Shown: positions 24,983 to 33,378 of the stretch, one piece after another
Position numbering within the stretch: position 1 is the first letter of the stretch
How the letters are laid out: each line of letters begins with the position of its first letter
Translations under genes and position numbers: made by a program
Assembly (NCBI RefSeq): GCF_964222135.1
Contig: NZ_CAXQBR010000043.1
Coordinates: 1 to 42,849 of the forward strand
Direction of reading: 5' to 3'
DNA: 42,849 nucleotides
Source of the DNA: Euzebya sp.
GTDB taxonomy: Bacteria; Actinomycetota; Nitriliruptoria; Euzebyales; Euzebyaceae
The notes under the pieces: generated by a model
The model's database searches: none
Seen by the model: only the letters and a program-made list of their open reading frames with translations
Told to the model about the DNA's origin: nothing

Positions 24983-25765
24983 ATGGCCTCTCCTGAGACC
25001 CCCCTGCTCGAGCTCCGAGGCGTGTCCAAGCGCTTCGGGGCCGTGCAGGCCCTGAGCGGCGTCGACTTCACCCTGCACGCGGGTGAGGTCGTCGCCCTCG
25101 TCGGCGACAACGGCGCCGGCAAGTCCACCCTCATCAAGGGCATCGCCGGGATCCACCCCTACGACGACGGCGAGGTGTTCTTCGAGGGCCGTCAGGTCCA
25201 CATCCACAGCCCGCGGGACACCGCCGACCTCGGCATCGAGGTCGTGTACCAGGACCTCGCGCTGGCCGACAACCTCGACGTGGTGCAGAACATGTACCTC
25301 GGCCGGGAGCGTCGGGGCCGCCTCGGGCTCCTCGACGAGGAGGCGATGGAGTCGGCCGCCAAGGACACGATGGCCGGCCTCGCCGTCACCACCCTCGGCA
25401 GCGTCCGCCAGCGCGTCGCCGGCCTGTCCGGCGGCCAGCGGCAGTCGGTGGCCGTGGCCAAGGCCGTCATGTGGAACTCGAAGGTCGTCATCCTCGACGA
25501 GCCCACCGCGGCCCTCGGCGTGGCCCAGACCCGCCAGGTCCTCGAGCTCGTGAAGCGCCTCGGCCACCAGGGCCTCGGCGTGATCGTGATCACCCACAAC
25601 CTGCACGACGTGGCCGAGGTGGCCGACCGCATCGCGGTGCTCCGCCTCGGCCAGATGGTCGCGACCTTCGACGCGGGCGACACGACCCAGCAGGAGATCG
25701 TCCAGGCCATCACCGCCGGCGAGCTGAAGGCGGTCCCCGGCATGACCACGGCGGAGTCGACGTGA
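24983..25765 (+). CDS. xylG: Sugar ABC transporter ATP-binding protein (single ABC domain)
   Basis: This 260-residue ATPase powers sugar uptake. Walker A is GDNGAGKST, the Q-loop is VYQDLAL, the signature is LSGGQRQS, Walker B is VVILDEPTAAL and the switch His is in VITHNL. E. coli XylG has two fused ABC domains of about 500 residues. This one has a single domain and must dimerise, as is common in actinobacteria (FrcA-like). It starts at ATG 24983, 8 nt after the xylF stop. Its TGA stop overlaps the permease GTG start (GTGA). Confidence 0.88.
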   Translation: MASPETPLLELRGVSKRFGAVQALSGVDFTLHAGEVVALVGDNGAGKSTLIKGIAGIHPYDDGEVFFEGRQVHIHSPRDTADLGIEVVYQDLALADNLDVVQNMYLGRERRGRLGLLDEEAMESAAKDTMAGLAVTTLGSVRQRVAGLSGGQRQSVAVAKAVMWNSKVVILDEPTAALGVAQTRQVLELVKRLGHQGLGVIVITHNLHDVAEVADRIAVLRLGQMVATFDAGDTTQQEIVQAITAGELKAVPGMTTAEST

Positions 25766-27096
25766 GCGAGACCTCCAACCCCTCCCAGCAGGCCGCCACC
25801 GAGGTCACCGACCAGACGGCCGCCGAGCACGACACCGCGGCCGCCGACCTGGCGCAGGACGAGACCGCGTCGGAGCTCGCCGAGGCCGCCGGCGAGCGCG
25901 AGATCCACCGCAGCGACGCGACGGTCGGCGACTACGCGCGGGCCTGGTTCCAGCGGGTCAAGGCCGGCGACCTCGGCAACCTGCCGATCATCATCGGCCT
26001 CCTCGTCATCACCGTTGTCTTCACGTCGCTGAACGAGCGGTTCCTCAGCTCGATCAACTTCGTCAACCTCATCGTCCAGACGAGCCCGTTCGTGGTCATC
26101 GCCATCGGCGCGGTGTTCGTCCTCGCGATCGCCGAGGTCGACCTGTCCGTCGGCTACCTCTCCGGCGTGTCGATGGTCGTCGCCGCCCGGCTGCTCGGGG
26201 AGGAGGCGTGGCCGTTCCTGCCCACGTTCCTCGCGGTGCTGGCCGTCGGGCTGTTCGCCGGCTTCGTGCACGGCTGGTTCGTCGCGAAGCTCGGCCTGCC
26301 ATCGCTGATCGTCACGTTGGCGGCCCTGGTGGGCTACAACGGCCTGGTCCTGATCCTCATCGGCGGCCGCGGCACGATCGTCATCCAGGACGCCACGGTC
26401 ATCTCGATCGCCAACCGCTACCTGCCGGCCGCGCTCAGCTACGGCCTCGTGGCCGCCTCGGTCGCCGCGTTCGCGGCGGTCCAGCTCACGAGGCGGGCAC
26501 GACGCAGCCGGGCCGACCTCGAGACGACGCCGCTCAGCATCATCGTGATCAAGGTGGCGGCGCTGCTCGTCGGTGGCCTCGCGGCGGTGTACTTCGCCTA
26601 CCGCTCCCGCGGCGTCCCCATGATCGCCGTGATCCTGCTGGTCCTGCTGGTCGCCTTCACCATCGTGTTGATGCGCACCGGCTTCGGGCGCCACGTGTAC
26701 GCCGTCGGCGGCAACCCCGAGGCCGCCCGGCGGGCCGGCATCAGCGTCGACCGCGTCCGCATCGCCGCGTTCATGATCTCCGGCGCCATGGCCGCCATGG
26801 GCGGGCTGGTGTTCGCCTCCCGCCTCCGCTCGGTCGACACCGGCTCCGGCGGCGGGCAGATCGAGTTGAACGTGATCGCCGCGGTCGTGATCGGCGGCGT
26901 CAGCCTCTTCGGGGGTCGCGGCAAGGTGTCCGCCGCGCTGTTCGGGTCCCTCGTCATCGTCGGCGTCGACAACGGGATGGGCCTGCTCGGCCTGTCCTCC
27001 GGCGCGAAGTTCGTCGTCACCGCCGTCGTGCTGCTGCTGGCCGTCCTGGTCGACGCGGTCGCGCGGCGCGGGCGCACCAGATCCGGCGTGGCCTGA
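25762..27096 (+). CDS. xylH: Sugar ABC transporter permease (XylH-like)
   Basis: This 444-residue membrane protein of the BPD_transp_2 family has an unusually long, acidic and Thr/Ala-rich cytoplasmic N-terminus (about 70 residues) before the first helix. It has about 10-12 membrane segments. Conserved pieces include FVLAIAEVDLSVGYLSGVSM, GRHVYAVGGNPEAARRAGISVDRV, the cytoplasmic EAA-like loop, and IELNVIAAVVIGGVSLFGGRG. This arrangement fits XylH. The gene overlaps xylG by 4 nt. Downstream a strong hairpin (27130-27164) probably terminates the operon and is shared with the convergent diguanylate cyclase gene. Confidence 0.88.
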   Translation: MSETSNPSQQAATEVTDQTAAEHDTAAADLAQDETASELAEAAGEREIHRSDATVGDYARAWFQRVKAGDLGNLPIIIGLLVITVVFTSLNERFLSSINFVNLIVQTSPFVVIAIGAVFVLAIAEVDLSVGYLSGVSMVVAARLLGEEAWPFLPTFLAVLAVGLFAGFVHGWFVAKLGLPSLIVTLAALVGYNGLVLILIGGRGTIVIQDATVISIANRYLPAALSYGLVAASVAAFAAVQLTRRARRSRADLETTPLSIIVIKVAALLVGGLAAVYFAYRSRGVPMIAVILLVLLVAFTIVLMRTGFGRHVYAVGGNPEAARRAGISVDRVRIAAFMISGAMAAMGGLVFASRLRSVDTGSGGGQIELNVIAAVVIGGVSLFGGRGKVSAALFGSLVIVGVDNGMGLLGLSSGAKFVVTAVVLLLAVLVDAVARRGRTRSGVA

Positions 27097-27108
27097 CGGC
27101 TCGGCCCG

Positions 27109-28443
27109 TCACGCCACGCCCCCAACCACCACCGGAGCCCGAGGTGCCGCCTCGGGCTCCGGTGCCGTCTCAGCCTGCGGGGTCTCGGCGAGCGGGGCCT
27201 CGGCCACCGGACCCTGGGCGACCACGACGCGGTCCCGCCCCTCCCGCTTCGCGTCGAACAGCGCGACGTCGGCCAGGCGCATCAGCGCCTCGATGTCGAT
27301 CGCCATGGACGAGTGGGCCAGCCCGAAGCTGATCGTGACCTGCGGGATCGCGCCGCCCGACGTCGTGAGGCTCACGCCCTCGCGGAGCCGGTCGACGATC
27401 ACGAGGCCCTGCTCGAGCGAGCAGTCGGCGAGGAGCACGACGAACTCCTCCCCGCCGTAGCGAGCGGCCAGGTCGTTGCCGCGGATCCCCGACGACAGCG
27501 CCTTCGCGGCCGCCCGCAGCGCCTGGTCCCCGGCGTCGTGGCCGTGGGTGTCGTTGATCAGCTTGAAGCGGTCGAGGTCGCCGAGCGCCACGACGAACGG
27601 CGTGCCGGCCGCGGTCAGGCGCTCCACCCTCGACTCGAACGTCCGCCGGTTGGCGAGCCCCGTCAGCTGGTCGGTTGCGGCCTGGAGCTCGGAGTGCGCC
27701 AGCGCGCGCAGCAGCCCGAGGCGCGAGCCGACCTGGTGGACGAGCACCTCCAGCTCGGCGTGGCGCGTCCCGGCCAGCGGCGTGCGGGCCGGGCGGGTGG
27801 TGTGGACCACCCCGATCGTCTGGCCCATGACCGACACCGGGACGCACGTCGCGGCGATCTGCCCGCGGCCGCGGAGGTGCGGGCAGGCGTCCAGGGCCTC
27901 TGCGTCGGTGAACGTCATGGTCCGGCCGAGCCGGGCCGCGGCGCAGTGGCCGGGCGCGCCGACCTCGCAGCCCGCAGGACCCGCTGCCGAGGCGGTCGCC
28001 ACCCGCAGGGATGCCTGGGAGTTGTCGGCCAGCAGGAGCTCGGCCGGCTCGTCCGGCGTGATCATCGACAGGGCGCGGCTGGTGACCTCGAGGACCCCGT
28101 CCTCGGTCGCCGCCATCCCGAGCGCGCGGGACAGGGACGAGTCGAGGTCGCTGACGTGGGCGTCGGCGACGAGCTGCGCCTGCTGGTCCCGCCGTGTCCG
28201 CTCGGCCGCCGCGAGCTGGTGCTGGAAGGGCCGGACCAGCACCGCCCACAGCGCCCAGGCCATGGCCAGGGTGCCGGCGATGGCCCGCAGGATGATCCCG
28301 CCGGGGGAGGAGCCCAGGCCCGCCCGGTCGAGCACGACCCACAACCCCAGGTCCGCGGTCACCGCCGCGAGCCCGATCACCGCGACGACCGCCGCGACCC
28401 GCCAGCGCTGCAGCCACCACAGGCTCCGGTGCTGATCGTCCAT
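27109..28443 (-). CDS. Diguanylate cyclase with GAF and GGDEF domains
   Basis: This 444-residue membrane protein has two helices near the N-terminus (about 15-75), a GAF-like sensor (about 100-255) with three spaced Cys, and a GGDEF domain (about 265-420). The active site is YGGEEF, preceded at the right distance by an RxxD inhibitory site (RGND, five residues before GGEEF) and by DQLTGLANRR. It should make cyclic di-GMP with product inhibition. The last ~25 residues are Pro/Glu/Ala-rich and are encoded partly by a terminator-like hairpin. ATG 28443 has GAGGCGG 7 nt upstream; GTG 28488 would add 15 residues. It separates hemW from hrcA together with the sugar operon. Confidence 0.88.
   Translation of the reverse strand: MDDQHRSLWWLQRWRVAAVVAVIGLAAVTADLGLWVVLDRAGLGSSPGGIILRAIAGTLAMAWALWAVLVRPFQHQLAAAERTRRDQQAQLVADAHVSDLDSSLSRALGMAATEDGVLEVTSRALSMITPDEPAELLLADNSQASLRVATASAAGPAGCEVGAPGHCAAARLGRTMTFTDAEALDACPHLRGRGQIAATCVPVSVMGQTIGVVHTTRPARTPLAGTRHAELEVLVHQVGSRLGLLRALAHSELQAATDQLTGLANRRTFESRVERLTAAGTPFVVALGDLDRFKLINDTHGHDAGDQALRAAAKALSSGIRGNDLAARYGGEEFVVLLADCSLEQGLVIVDRLREGVSLTTSGGAIPQVTISFGLAHSSMAIDIEALMRLADVALFDAKREGRDRVVVAQGPVAEAPLAETPQAETAPEPEAAPRAPVVVGGVA
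27130..27164. terminator. Bidirectional hairpin inside the 3' end of the diguanylate cyclase gene
   Basis: A perfect 15-bp stem pairs 27130-27144 with 27150-27164 (arms CACCGGAGCCCGAGG and its complement) around a 5-nt loop. It lies 33 nt after the xylH stop and within the last codons of the convergent cyclase gene, encoding its Pro/Glu/Ala tail. No T-run follows on either strand. Confidence 0.65.
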
Positions 28444-28516
28444 GGTGTCCGCCTCGCCCTCTCGACCCCGCTCGTCGTGACTGGTCACCGGATCGGCGGG
28501 GCCGCCCCGGAGTTGA

Positions 28517-28558
28517 GCGCTGCGCAGTCAGGTTGCGCTGCGTAGTGCATCCCTACGC
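28517..28558. promoter_or_regulatory. Repeat region upstream of hrcA
   Basis: GCGCTGCGCAG (28517-28527) is repeated as GCGCTGCGTAG (28535-28545) with an 18-bp period. An inverted repeat GCGTAG-N7-CTACGC (28540-28558) overlaps the second copy. It lies between the divergent cyclase and hrcA genes. It does not match the HrcA operator CIRCE. A regulator site is possible but unproven. Confidence 0.4.
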
Positions 28559-28597
28559 GGGGGACGGGCTGCGGGCCGTGGCAGGATTGGATCCGCC

Positions 28598-29731
28598 GTG
28601 AACCCCGATCCCGTCCCGTCGATCGAGCTGGACGAGCGCAAGTCCGCCGTCCTGCTCGCCGTCGTGCGGGCGTACGTCCGCGACGGCGAGCCCGTCGGGT
28701 CGCGTCGGGTCGTCGAGGAGGCCGGGCTGGGCGTGTCCGCCGCGACCGTCCGCAACGAGATGGCGGCCCTCGAGGACGCCGGGTACATCACCCACCCCCA
28801 CACCTCCGCCGGGCGGATACCGACCGACCGGGGCTACCGCTACTTCGTCGATGCGCTGCGCGGGCAGGTCAGCGCCGACCCGGACGTGACCGCCGAGCAG
28901 GTCGCCCTCCTCGACGATCTGCTGAGCGGCGCCGCCGACCTCGAGGACCTCCTGCGACGGGCGACCGGCGCCCTGTCCCGGCTGACGCGGTTCGCCGGGC
29001 TGGTCGCCGCTCCCCGCCTGGACCGGTCGCGGTTGAAGCACATCGAGCTCGTCGGGCTGAGCCCGGTGACCGTGCTGGCCGTGGCGATCCACGACACGGG
29101 CCGGGTGACCAAGCGGATGATCGAGCTGGTCGACCCCATCGGCGACGTGGACGTCCAACGGGCCCGCCACGCCATCAACGGCGCCGCCGCCGGCCTGCGC
29201 GGGCTCGAGGCGCCCGACGCGATCAGCGGGCTGTCCGCCGGTGCGCCGAGCGAGCTGGCCGAGCTGATCGACGGCGTCGCCGAGGCCGTCCGGGCCGGCA
29301 TCGACGACCCCGACGTCCGCTCCTCCGCAGGGCTCTTCGTCGGTGGCACCGCGGCCCTCGCCGACGCGGGCCAGTTCGCCCGCTTGGAGGAGGTGAAGCG
29401 GGTCTACGAGACCCTCGAGGAGCAGGTGGTCGTCCTCCAGGTCCTCCAGGACGCGTTGCGGGATGCCGACCCCGGGGTCAGGATCGGGGCGGAGCTGCCG
29501 CTGCGGGAGCTCGAGGCGTGCGCCATCGTCGCCACCTCCTACGACGCGCCGAGCGACTCGGCCGGCCAGATCGGGGTCCTCGGCCCCAGCCGCATGGACT
29601 ACGCCGCCACGCTCGGCGCGGTCCGGGCGGTCGCCGAGACCCTCGAGCGGGCCATCGCCGGCATGACCGGCCGCCAGGGTCCAAGCGCCCCCTCCACCCC
29701 CACCATCGACGGAAATGCCCACCGTGCGTGA
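28598..29731 (+). CDS. hrcA: Heat-inducible transcription repressor HrcA
   Basis: HrcA represses groE and dnaK-type genes by binding CIRCE. The 377-residue protein has an N-terminal winged helix (EPVGSRRVVEEAGLGVSAATVRNEMAALEDAGYI, then HTSAGRIPTDRGYRYFVD), which is diagnostic. A GAF-like central domain and dimerisation region follow, with GLFVGGTAAL and VLGPSRMDYAATLGAVRAVAE. Length fits the family. It starts at GTG 28598. Its 3' end overlaps dnaJ by 17 nt, which implies one transcript and coupled translation. No CIRCE was found in front of it, so autoregulation through CIRCE is not supported by this window. Confidence 0.95.
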   Translation: MNPDPVPSIELDERKSAVLLAVVRAYVRDGEPVGSRRVVEEAGLGVSAATVRNEMAALEDAGYITHPHTSAGRIPTDRGYRYFVDALRGQVSADPDVTAEQVALLDDLLSGAADLEDLLRRATGALSRLTRFAGLVAAPRLDRSRLKHIELVGLSPVTVLAVAIHDTGRVTKRMIELVDPIGDVDVQRARHAINGAAAGLRGLEAPDAISGLSAGAPSELAELIDGVAEAVRAGIDDPDVRSSAGLFVGGTAALADAGQFARLEEVKRVYETLEEQVVVLQVLQDALRDADPGVRIGAELPLRELEACAIVATSYDAPSDSAGQIGVLGPSRMDYAATLGAVRAVAETLERAIAGMTGRQGPSAPSTPTIDGNAHRA

Positions 29732-30860
29732 TCTCTACGAGGTGCTCGGCGTCGCGAAGGACGCGAGCGACGTCGACATCAAGAAGGCCTACCGCCGGAA
29801 GGCCCGCGAGCTCCACCCCGACCAGGGCGGGGACGAAGAGGCCTTCAAGGAGCTGACGGCCGCCTACGAGGTGCTGAAGAACCCCGAGGCGCGCGCCAAC
29901 TACGACCAGTTCGGCGACCCGCGCGGTCCCGGCGGCGGGATGGGCGGCGGCGACCCGTTCGGCGGGTTCGGCGACCTCAGCGACCTCATCAACGCGTTCT
30001 TCGGCCCCGGCGCGGGCATGGGCGGGGGGATGGGCGGCAGCCGGCGCGGCCGACCGACGAACGCCGGCCGCGACGCGATCGTCGATGTCACCGTCACGCT
30101 CGAGGAGGCGGCCAGCGGGATCGACAAGGAGGTCGAGGTCACCCTCGACCGGACCTGCGCCACCTGCGATGGCAGCGGCGCCGCCGGGTCGAGCGGTCCC
30201 ACGACCTGCAGCACCTGCGGCGGGCAGGGCGTCGTCCAGCGGGTCCGCAACGGCATCTTCGGCCAGATGCTGACCCAGTCGGCCTGCCCGACGTGCGAGG
30301 GTACCGGCACGACCATCACCGACCCCTGCCGCGATTGCCGCGGCGACGGGCGGCAGCGGACGACCGAGACCCTCACGATCCCGATCCCCGTCGGCATCGA
30401 CGACGGGCGCCGCGTGCGCCTCACCGGCCGCGGCGAGGCGGGCCGCAACGGCGGGCCGGCTGGCGACCTGTACGTGCGGGTCAACGTCAGGCCCCACGAG
30501 GTGTTCACCCGCGACGGCGACGCGCTGCACTGCGAGCTGCGGATCGGGATGATCCCGGCGGCGCTCGGGACCAAGCTGAAGCTGCCGACGCTGTACGGCG
30601 AGGCCGAGGTCACCGTCCCGGCCGGCACCCAGTTCGGCGACGTCATCACCCTGCGCCGTGAGGGCATGCCGCGCCTCGGGATGGACGGCCACCAGCGCGG
30701 CGACCTCCACGTGCACTGCCGGGTGGAGACCCCCCGCAACCTCGACGACGAGGACCGCGAGGTCCTGCGCCAGCTCGCGGAGAAGCGCGGCGAGGACGTC
30801 GTCGACGGGATCGGCGGCAAGGGCTTCTTCGGCCGGCTGCGGGACGCCTTCGCGGGCTAG
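29715..30860 (+). CDS. dnaJ: Chaperone DnaJ
   Basis: This 381-residue co-chaperone stimulates DnaK ATPase and holds unfolded chains. The J domain (about 4-68) includes KKAYRRKARELHPDQGGD with the HPD motif. A Gly/Phe-rich linker follows (about 72-110). The zinc domain has four CxxCxGxG motifs (CATCDGSG, CSTCGGQG, CPTCEGTG, CRDCRGDG). The C-terminal substrate domains are of normal length, so it is a type I DnaJ. It overlaps hrcA by 17 nt, and its TAG overlaps the GTG of rsmE. Start could also be GTG 29724. dnaK and grpE are not in the window, so this is the second, hrcA-linked dnaJ typical of actinobacteria. Confidence 0.96.
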   Translation: MPTVRDLYEVLGVAKDASDVDIKKAYRRKARELHPDQGGDEEAFKELTAAYEVLKNPEARANYDQFGDPRGPGGGMGGGDPFGGFGDLSDLINAFFGPGAGMGGGMGGSRRGRPTNAGRDAIVDVTVTLEEAASGIDKEVEVTLDRTCATCDGSGAAGSSGPTTCSTCGGQGVVQRVRNGIFGQMLTQSACPTCEGTGTTITDPCRDCRGDGRQRTTETLTIPIPVGIDDGRRVRLTGRGEAGRNGGPAGDLYVRVNVRPHEVFTRDGDALHCELRIGMIPAALGTKLKLPTLYGEAEVTVPAGTQFGDVITLRREGMPRLGMDGHQRGDLHVHCRVETPRNLDDEDREVLRQLAEKRGEDVVDGIGGKGFFGRLRDAFAG

Positions 30861-31618
30861 TGCGCACCCTCCCCGGAGGCATCGGGTCCGGTGGCCCCGG
30901 CCTGCCGACCACCGGTCCGCACGTCTTCGTCGCCCCCGTCGGCGCCGCGTCGTCGGTCGACGTGACCGGCGGTGAGGGCCACCACCTCGCCGCGGTCCTG
31001 CGCATCCGCGAGGGAGAGCCGGTCAGCCTGGCCGACGACACCGGCTGGGTGTACCAGGCGGTGGCCCGCGGGGTCGGCCGCGACGTCGTGGCCCTCGAGG
31101 TGACCGACCGGTTCGAGGTGCCCGCCGACGAGCCGCGGGTCTGCGTCGTCCAGGCGCTCGGCAAGGGCCGGAAGGTCGAGGAGGTCGTCCAGCGGCTCAC
31201 CGAGGTCGGCGTCGACCGCCTCCGGCCGGTGGTGACCGCCCGCACCGTGAAGCAGGTGGAGGGGGCGAAGGCCGACCGGGTCGCCGAGCGCTGGCGGGCC
31301 GTGGCGCTCGCCGCGGCCCAGCAGTCACGTAGGGCGCGGCTGCTCCAGATCGATCCGGTCGCGGCGTGGCCGGTGGCCGGTGCGGTCGGGGCGGTCCTGT
31401 ACGAGGGCGGTGGGGTCCCGCTGTCAGAGGCCGTCGAGGAGGTGCTCGACGAGGCGGAGATCACCCTCGCGATCGGTCCGGAGGGCGGGTTCGAGCTGCG
31501 GGAGGTGGAGGCGTCCGGCCTGACCCCGGCCACGCTCGGCCAGACGATCCTGCGGACCGAGACCGCCGGGGTCGTCGCGGCGTCCGTCGTGCTCCACCGG
31601 CTGGGCCGACTGGGCTGA
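30860..31618 (+). CDS. rsmE: 16S rRNA (uracil-1498-N3)-methyltransferase RsmE
   Basis: This 252-residue SPOUT-family enzyme methylates U1498 of 16S rRNA. The N-terminal PUA-like part has GGEGHHLAAVLRIREGE. The C-terminal trefoil-knot domain has QALGKGRKVEEVVQRLTEVGV, LAIGPEGGF and LRTETAGVVAASVV, which bind S-adenosylmethionine. Length is standard. The GTG start overlaps the dnaJ TAG, so hrcA-dnaJ-rsmE form one operon. It converges on the TfoX_N gene with a 6-nt gap. Confidence 0.94.
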   Translation: MRTLPGGIGSGGPGLPTTGPHVFVAPVGAASSVDVTGGEGHHLAAVLRIREGEPVSLADDTGWVYQAVARGVGRDVVALEVTDRFEVPADEPRVCVVQALGKGRKVEEVVQRLTEVGVDRLRPVVTARTVKQVEGAKADRVAERWRAVALAAAQQSRRARLLQIDPVAAWPVAGAVGAVLYEGGGVPLSEAVEEVLDEAEITLAIGPEGGFELREVEASGLTPATLGQTILRTETAGVVAASVVLHRLGRLG

Positions 31619-31624
31619 TCCGGG

Positions 31625-31963
31625 TCAGGCCTTCGGGGGGAGGGACCGGACCAGCGCGACGCCGCGGTCCACCCAGGCGGCGAGCTGCGCGTCGGTCTGG
31701 ACCTGCCCGGCGGCCACCTCCAGCCAGCCGCGCATCGGCCGGCCGCGCATCTCCACGACCGTGGCCTGACCGTCGTCGTCGACCAGCGCGTCGGCGGCGT
31801 CCTGGCCGACGCGGACCATCATCCCGCCCGCGTTGATCGCCGCGACGGCCATGTGGCCGCCGAGCAGGAACGCCAGCCCGCCGAACATCCGCTGCTCGGT
31901 CACGTCCGGTTCGCCCGCCAGCCGCTCGCGGATCCGGGTCGCCAGCTCCTCGTCGTAGGCCAT
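31625..31963 (-). CDS. TfoX N-terminal domain protein
   Basis: This 112-residue protein consists only of a TfoX_N domain, recognised by MAYDEELATRIRERLAG, QRMFGGLAFLLGGHMAVAA and MRGRPMRGWLEV. In Vibrio and Haemophilus, TfoX/Sxy controls competence genes. Stand-alone TfoX_N proteins are common in many bacteria and their role is not established, so the link to comEA/comEC in this window is only suggestive. ATG 31963 is fixed by TATGCT 6 nt upstream. It is divergent from a Gfo/Idh/MocA gene with just 22 bp between start codons. Confidence 0.85.
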   Translation of the reverse strand: MAYDEELATRIRERLAGEPDVTEQRMFGGLAFLLGGHMAVAAINAGGMMVRVGQDAADALVDDDGQATVVEMRGRPMRGWLEVAAGQVQTDAQLAAWVDRGVALVRSLPPKA

Positions 31964-31969
31964 CGGCGG

Positions 31970-31979
31970 AGCATAGGCT
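31970..31979. promoter_or_regulatory. Overlapping divergent -10 elements
   Basis: Minus-strand TATGCT (31970-31975, for the TfoX_N gene) and plus-strand TAGGCT (31974-31979, for the oxidoreductase gene) share two base pairs. Each is 6 nt from its start codon. Two polymerases cannot occupy both at once. Confidence 0.6.
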
Positions 31980-31985
31980 CGGAGG

Positions 31986-32873
31986 ATGCGATACGGCGTC
32001 ATCGGCACTGGGCACTGGGCGACGACGGTCCACGCGGCGGGGATCGCGAGGTCGACGTCCGACGAGCTGGTCGGGGTGTGGGGTCGGACGCCCGCCAAGC
32101 GGGAGGCCCTGGCGGAGTCCTTCGGCGTGGAGGCCTTCGCCAGCGCCGAGGCGATGTTCGCCGAGGTGGAGGCGGTCGCCTTCGCCGTGCCACCGGACGT
32201 GCAGGCGCCGCTGGCGGTCGCCGCCGCCGAGGCGGGGTGCCACCTGCTCCTCGAGAAGCCGATCGCGCTGGACACCGGGGCTGCGTCGGCGATCGTCGAC
32301 GCCGTCGAGCGCGCCGGCGTCCGGTCCGTGGTCTTCCTCACCCTGCGGTTCGAGCCGGCGACCGCTGCGTGGCTGGCCGACGTCCGCGAGCGGGACGACT
32401 GGGAGGGGCTGGACGCCGCGTGGCTCGGCGACCTCTACGCCGAGGACAGCCCGTACCGGGAGTCGGCCTGGCGCCAGCGCCACGGGTCGCTGTGGGACCT
32501 GGGCCCCCACGTGCTGTCGCTGGCCATCCCGATCATGGGCCCGGTCGTCGACGTCGTCGCGCGGCGGGGGAGGGGGGACCTCGTCCGGCTGGTCCTGACC
32601 CACCAGTCCGGCGGGACCTCAGGGGTCACCCTCAGCCACACGTCGAGCCCTGCGGCGTCCCGACGCGGCCTGGACCTCCACGGGCCGGCAGGAGGGTCCT
32701 CGATGCCCGAGGGGGAGGGTGCGGACGACGCGTTCCCCGCCGCCCTGGCCGCTCTGGCCGAGAGCGTGCGGTCGGGCCGACCGCACGAGTGCGACGCGGC
32801 GTTCGGCCTCGAGCACGTCCGGCTGCTGGAGGCCGCGCAGGCGGTGCTGGACGAGGTTGCAGGCAGCGCCTGA
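31986..32873 (+). CDS. Gfo/Idh/MocA-family NAD(P)-dependent oxidoreductase
   Basis: This 295-residue enzyme has an N-terminal Rossmann fold opening MRYGVIGTGHWATTVHAAG, with the family motif EKPIAL (Lys and Pro of EKP) near residue 93. A C-terminal alpha/beta domain follows, with LGPHVLSLAIPI containing the usual GxHxxD/L-type His. The family oxidises or reduces sugars and inositols, and the substrate here is unknown. Length is slightly short (family about 330), with a compact C-terminal half. It is preceded by both a -10 (TAGGCT) and GGAGG, so initiation could be leaderless or SD-led. An antisense HNH remnant frame runs into its 3' end. Confidence 0.88.
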   Translation: MRYGVIGTGHWATTVHAAGIARSTSDELVGVWGRTPAKREALAESFGVEAFASAEAMFAEVEAVAFAVPPDVQAPLAVAAAEAGCHLLLEKPIALDTGAASAIVDAVERAGVRSVVFLTLRFEPATAAWLADVRERDDWEGLDAAWLGDLYAEDSPYRESAWRQRHGSLWDLGPHVLSLAIPIMGPVVDVVARRGRGDLVRLVLTHQSGGTSGVTLSHTSSPAASRRGLDLHGPAGGSSMPEGEGADDAFPAALAALAESVRSGRPHECDAAFGLEHVRLLEAAQAVLDEVAGSA

Positions 32874-33378
32874 CCAGCTGGTCCAGCCTGGTCAGGACCC
32901 CGAGCCACTCGTGTGCATCACGGATCGGGGCCGCCCGCGTGGCCGGGAGCGCGGAGATCCACCCGTGGGCGGCGAGGAGCCGCGTCCGCCGTCGGTGGTG
33001 GGCGGCGGGCGCCGACGATCCTGCCGCCTCCTGCGCCGCGCAGCGGTGGGTGGGCTGGGAGTCGGCGGAGATCGTCTGACCGCTGGGGTCGAGCCATCGT
33101 CGCCGTCCGGGCGGACCGGTCAGCCGGTGGCCGTGGCGGGTCTTCTCCCGGTGGTGGGTGGAGCACAGCCAGGCGAGCTGGTCGAGGATCGTCCGATGGG
33201 TCTCGGACCAGGGCTGGACGTGGTCGATCTCGAGCAGGTGGGTGCTGCGGCAGTGCGGGACTTCGCACTCATAGCCCCGAGATTGGAGTGCGGTGCGTTG
33301 GTGGGCGGTGTGGCCTGACGGCTGAGGTGGAGCGTGACCGTGTCCGTGCGGCGGGCCACGTGCTCGTCGTTGTGGCAC
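32632..33378 (-). pseudogene. C-terminal remnant of an HNH endonuclease of the DUF222/13E12 type
   Basis: Within a 248-codon open frame, about 75 residues are clearly an HNH nuclease end. HTAHQRTALQSRGYECEVPHC, then LLEIDHVQPW, then LCSTHHREKTRHG preserve the two zinc Cys, the IDH histidine and the HH pair. Family members carry a DUF222 domain of about 250 residues before this. Here that domain is missing and the upstream 113 bp, before the nuclease gene stop, show only scrambled fragments in other frames. After the HNH part the sequence becomes Arg/Pro-rich and runs antisense into the oxidoreductase gene, so the true end is unclear. I read this as a decayed leftover of a repeated gene family. 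Confidence 0.55.

Noticed and set aside
28500-28597. CIRCE element before hrcA
   Set aside because: No TTAGCACTC/GAGTGCTAA-like pair at 9-nt spacing; the repeats present do not match.
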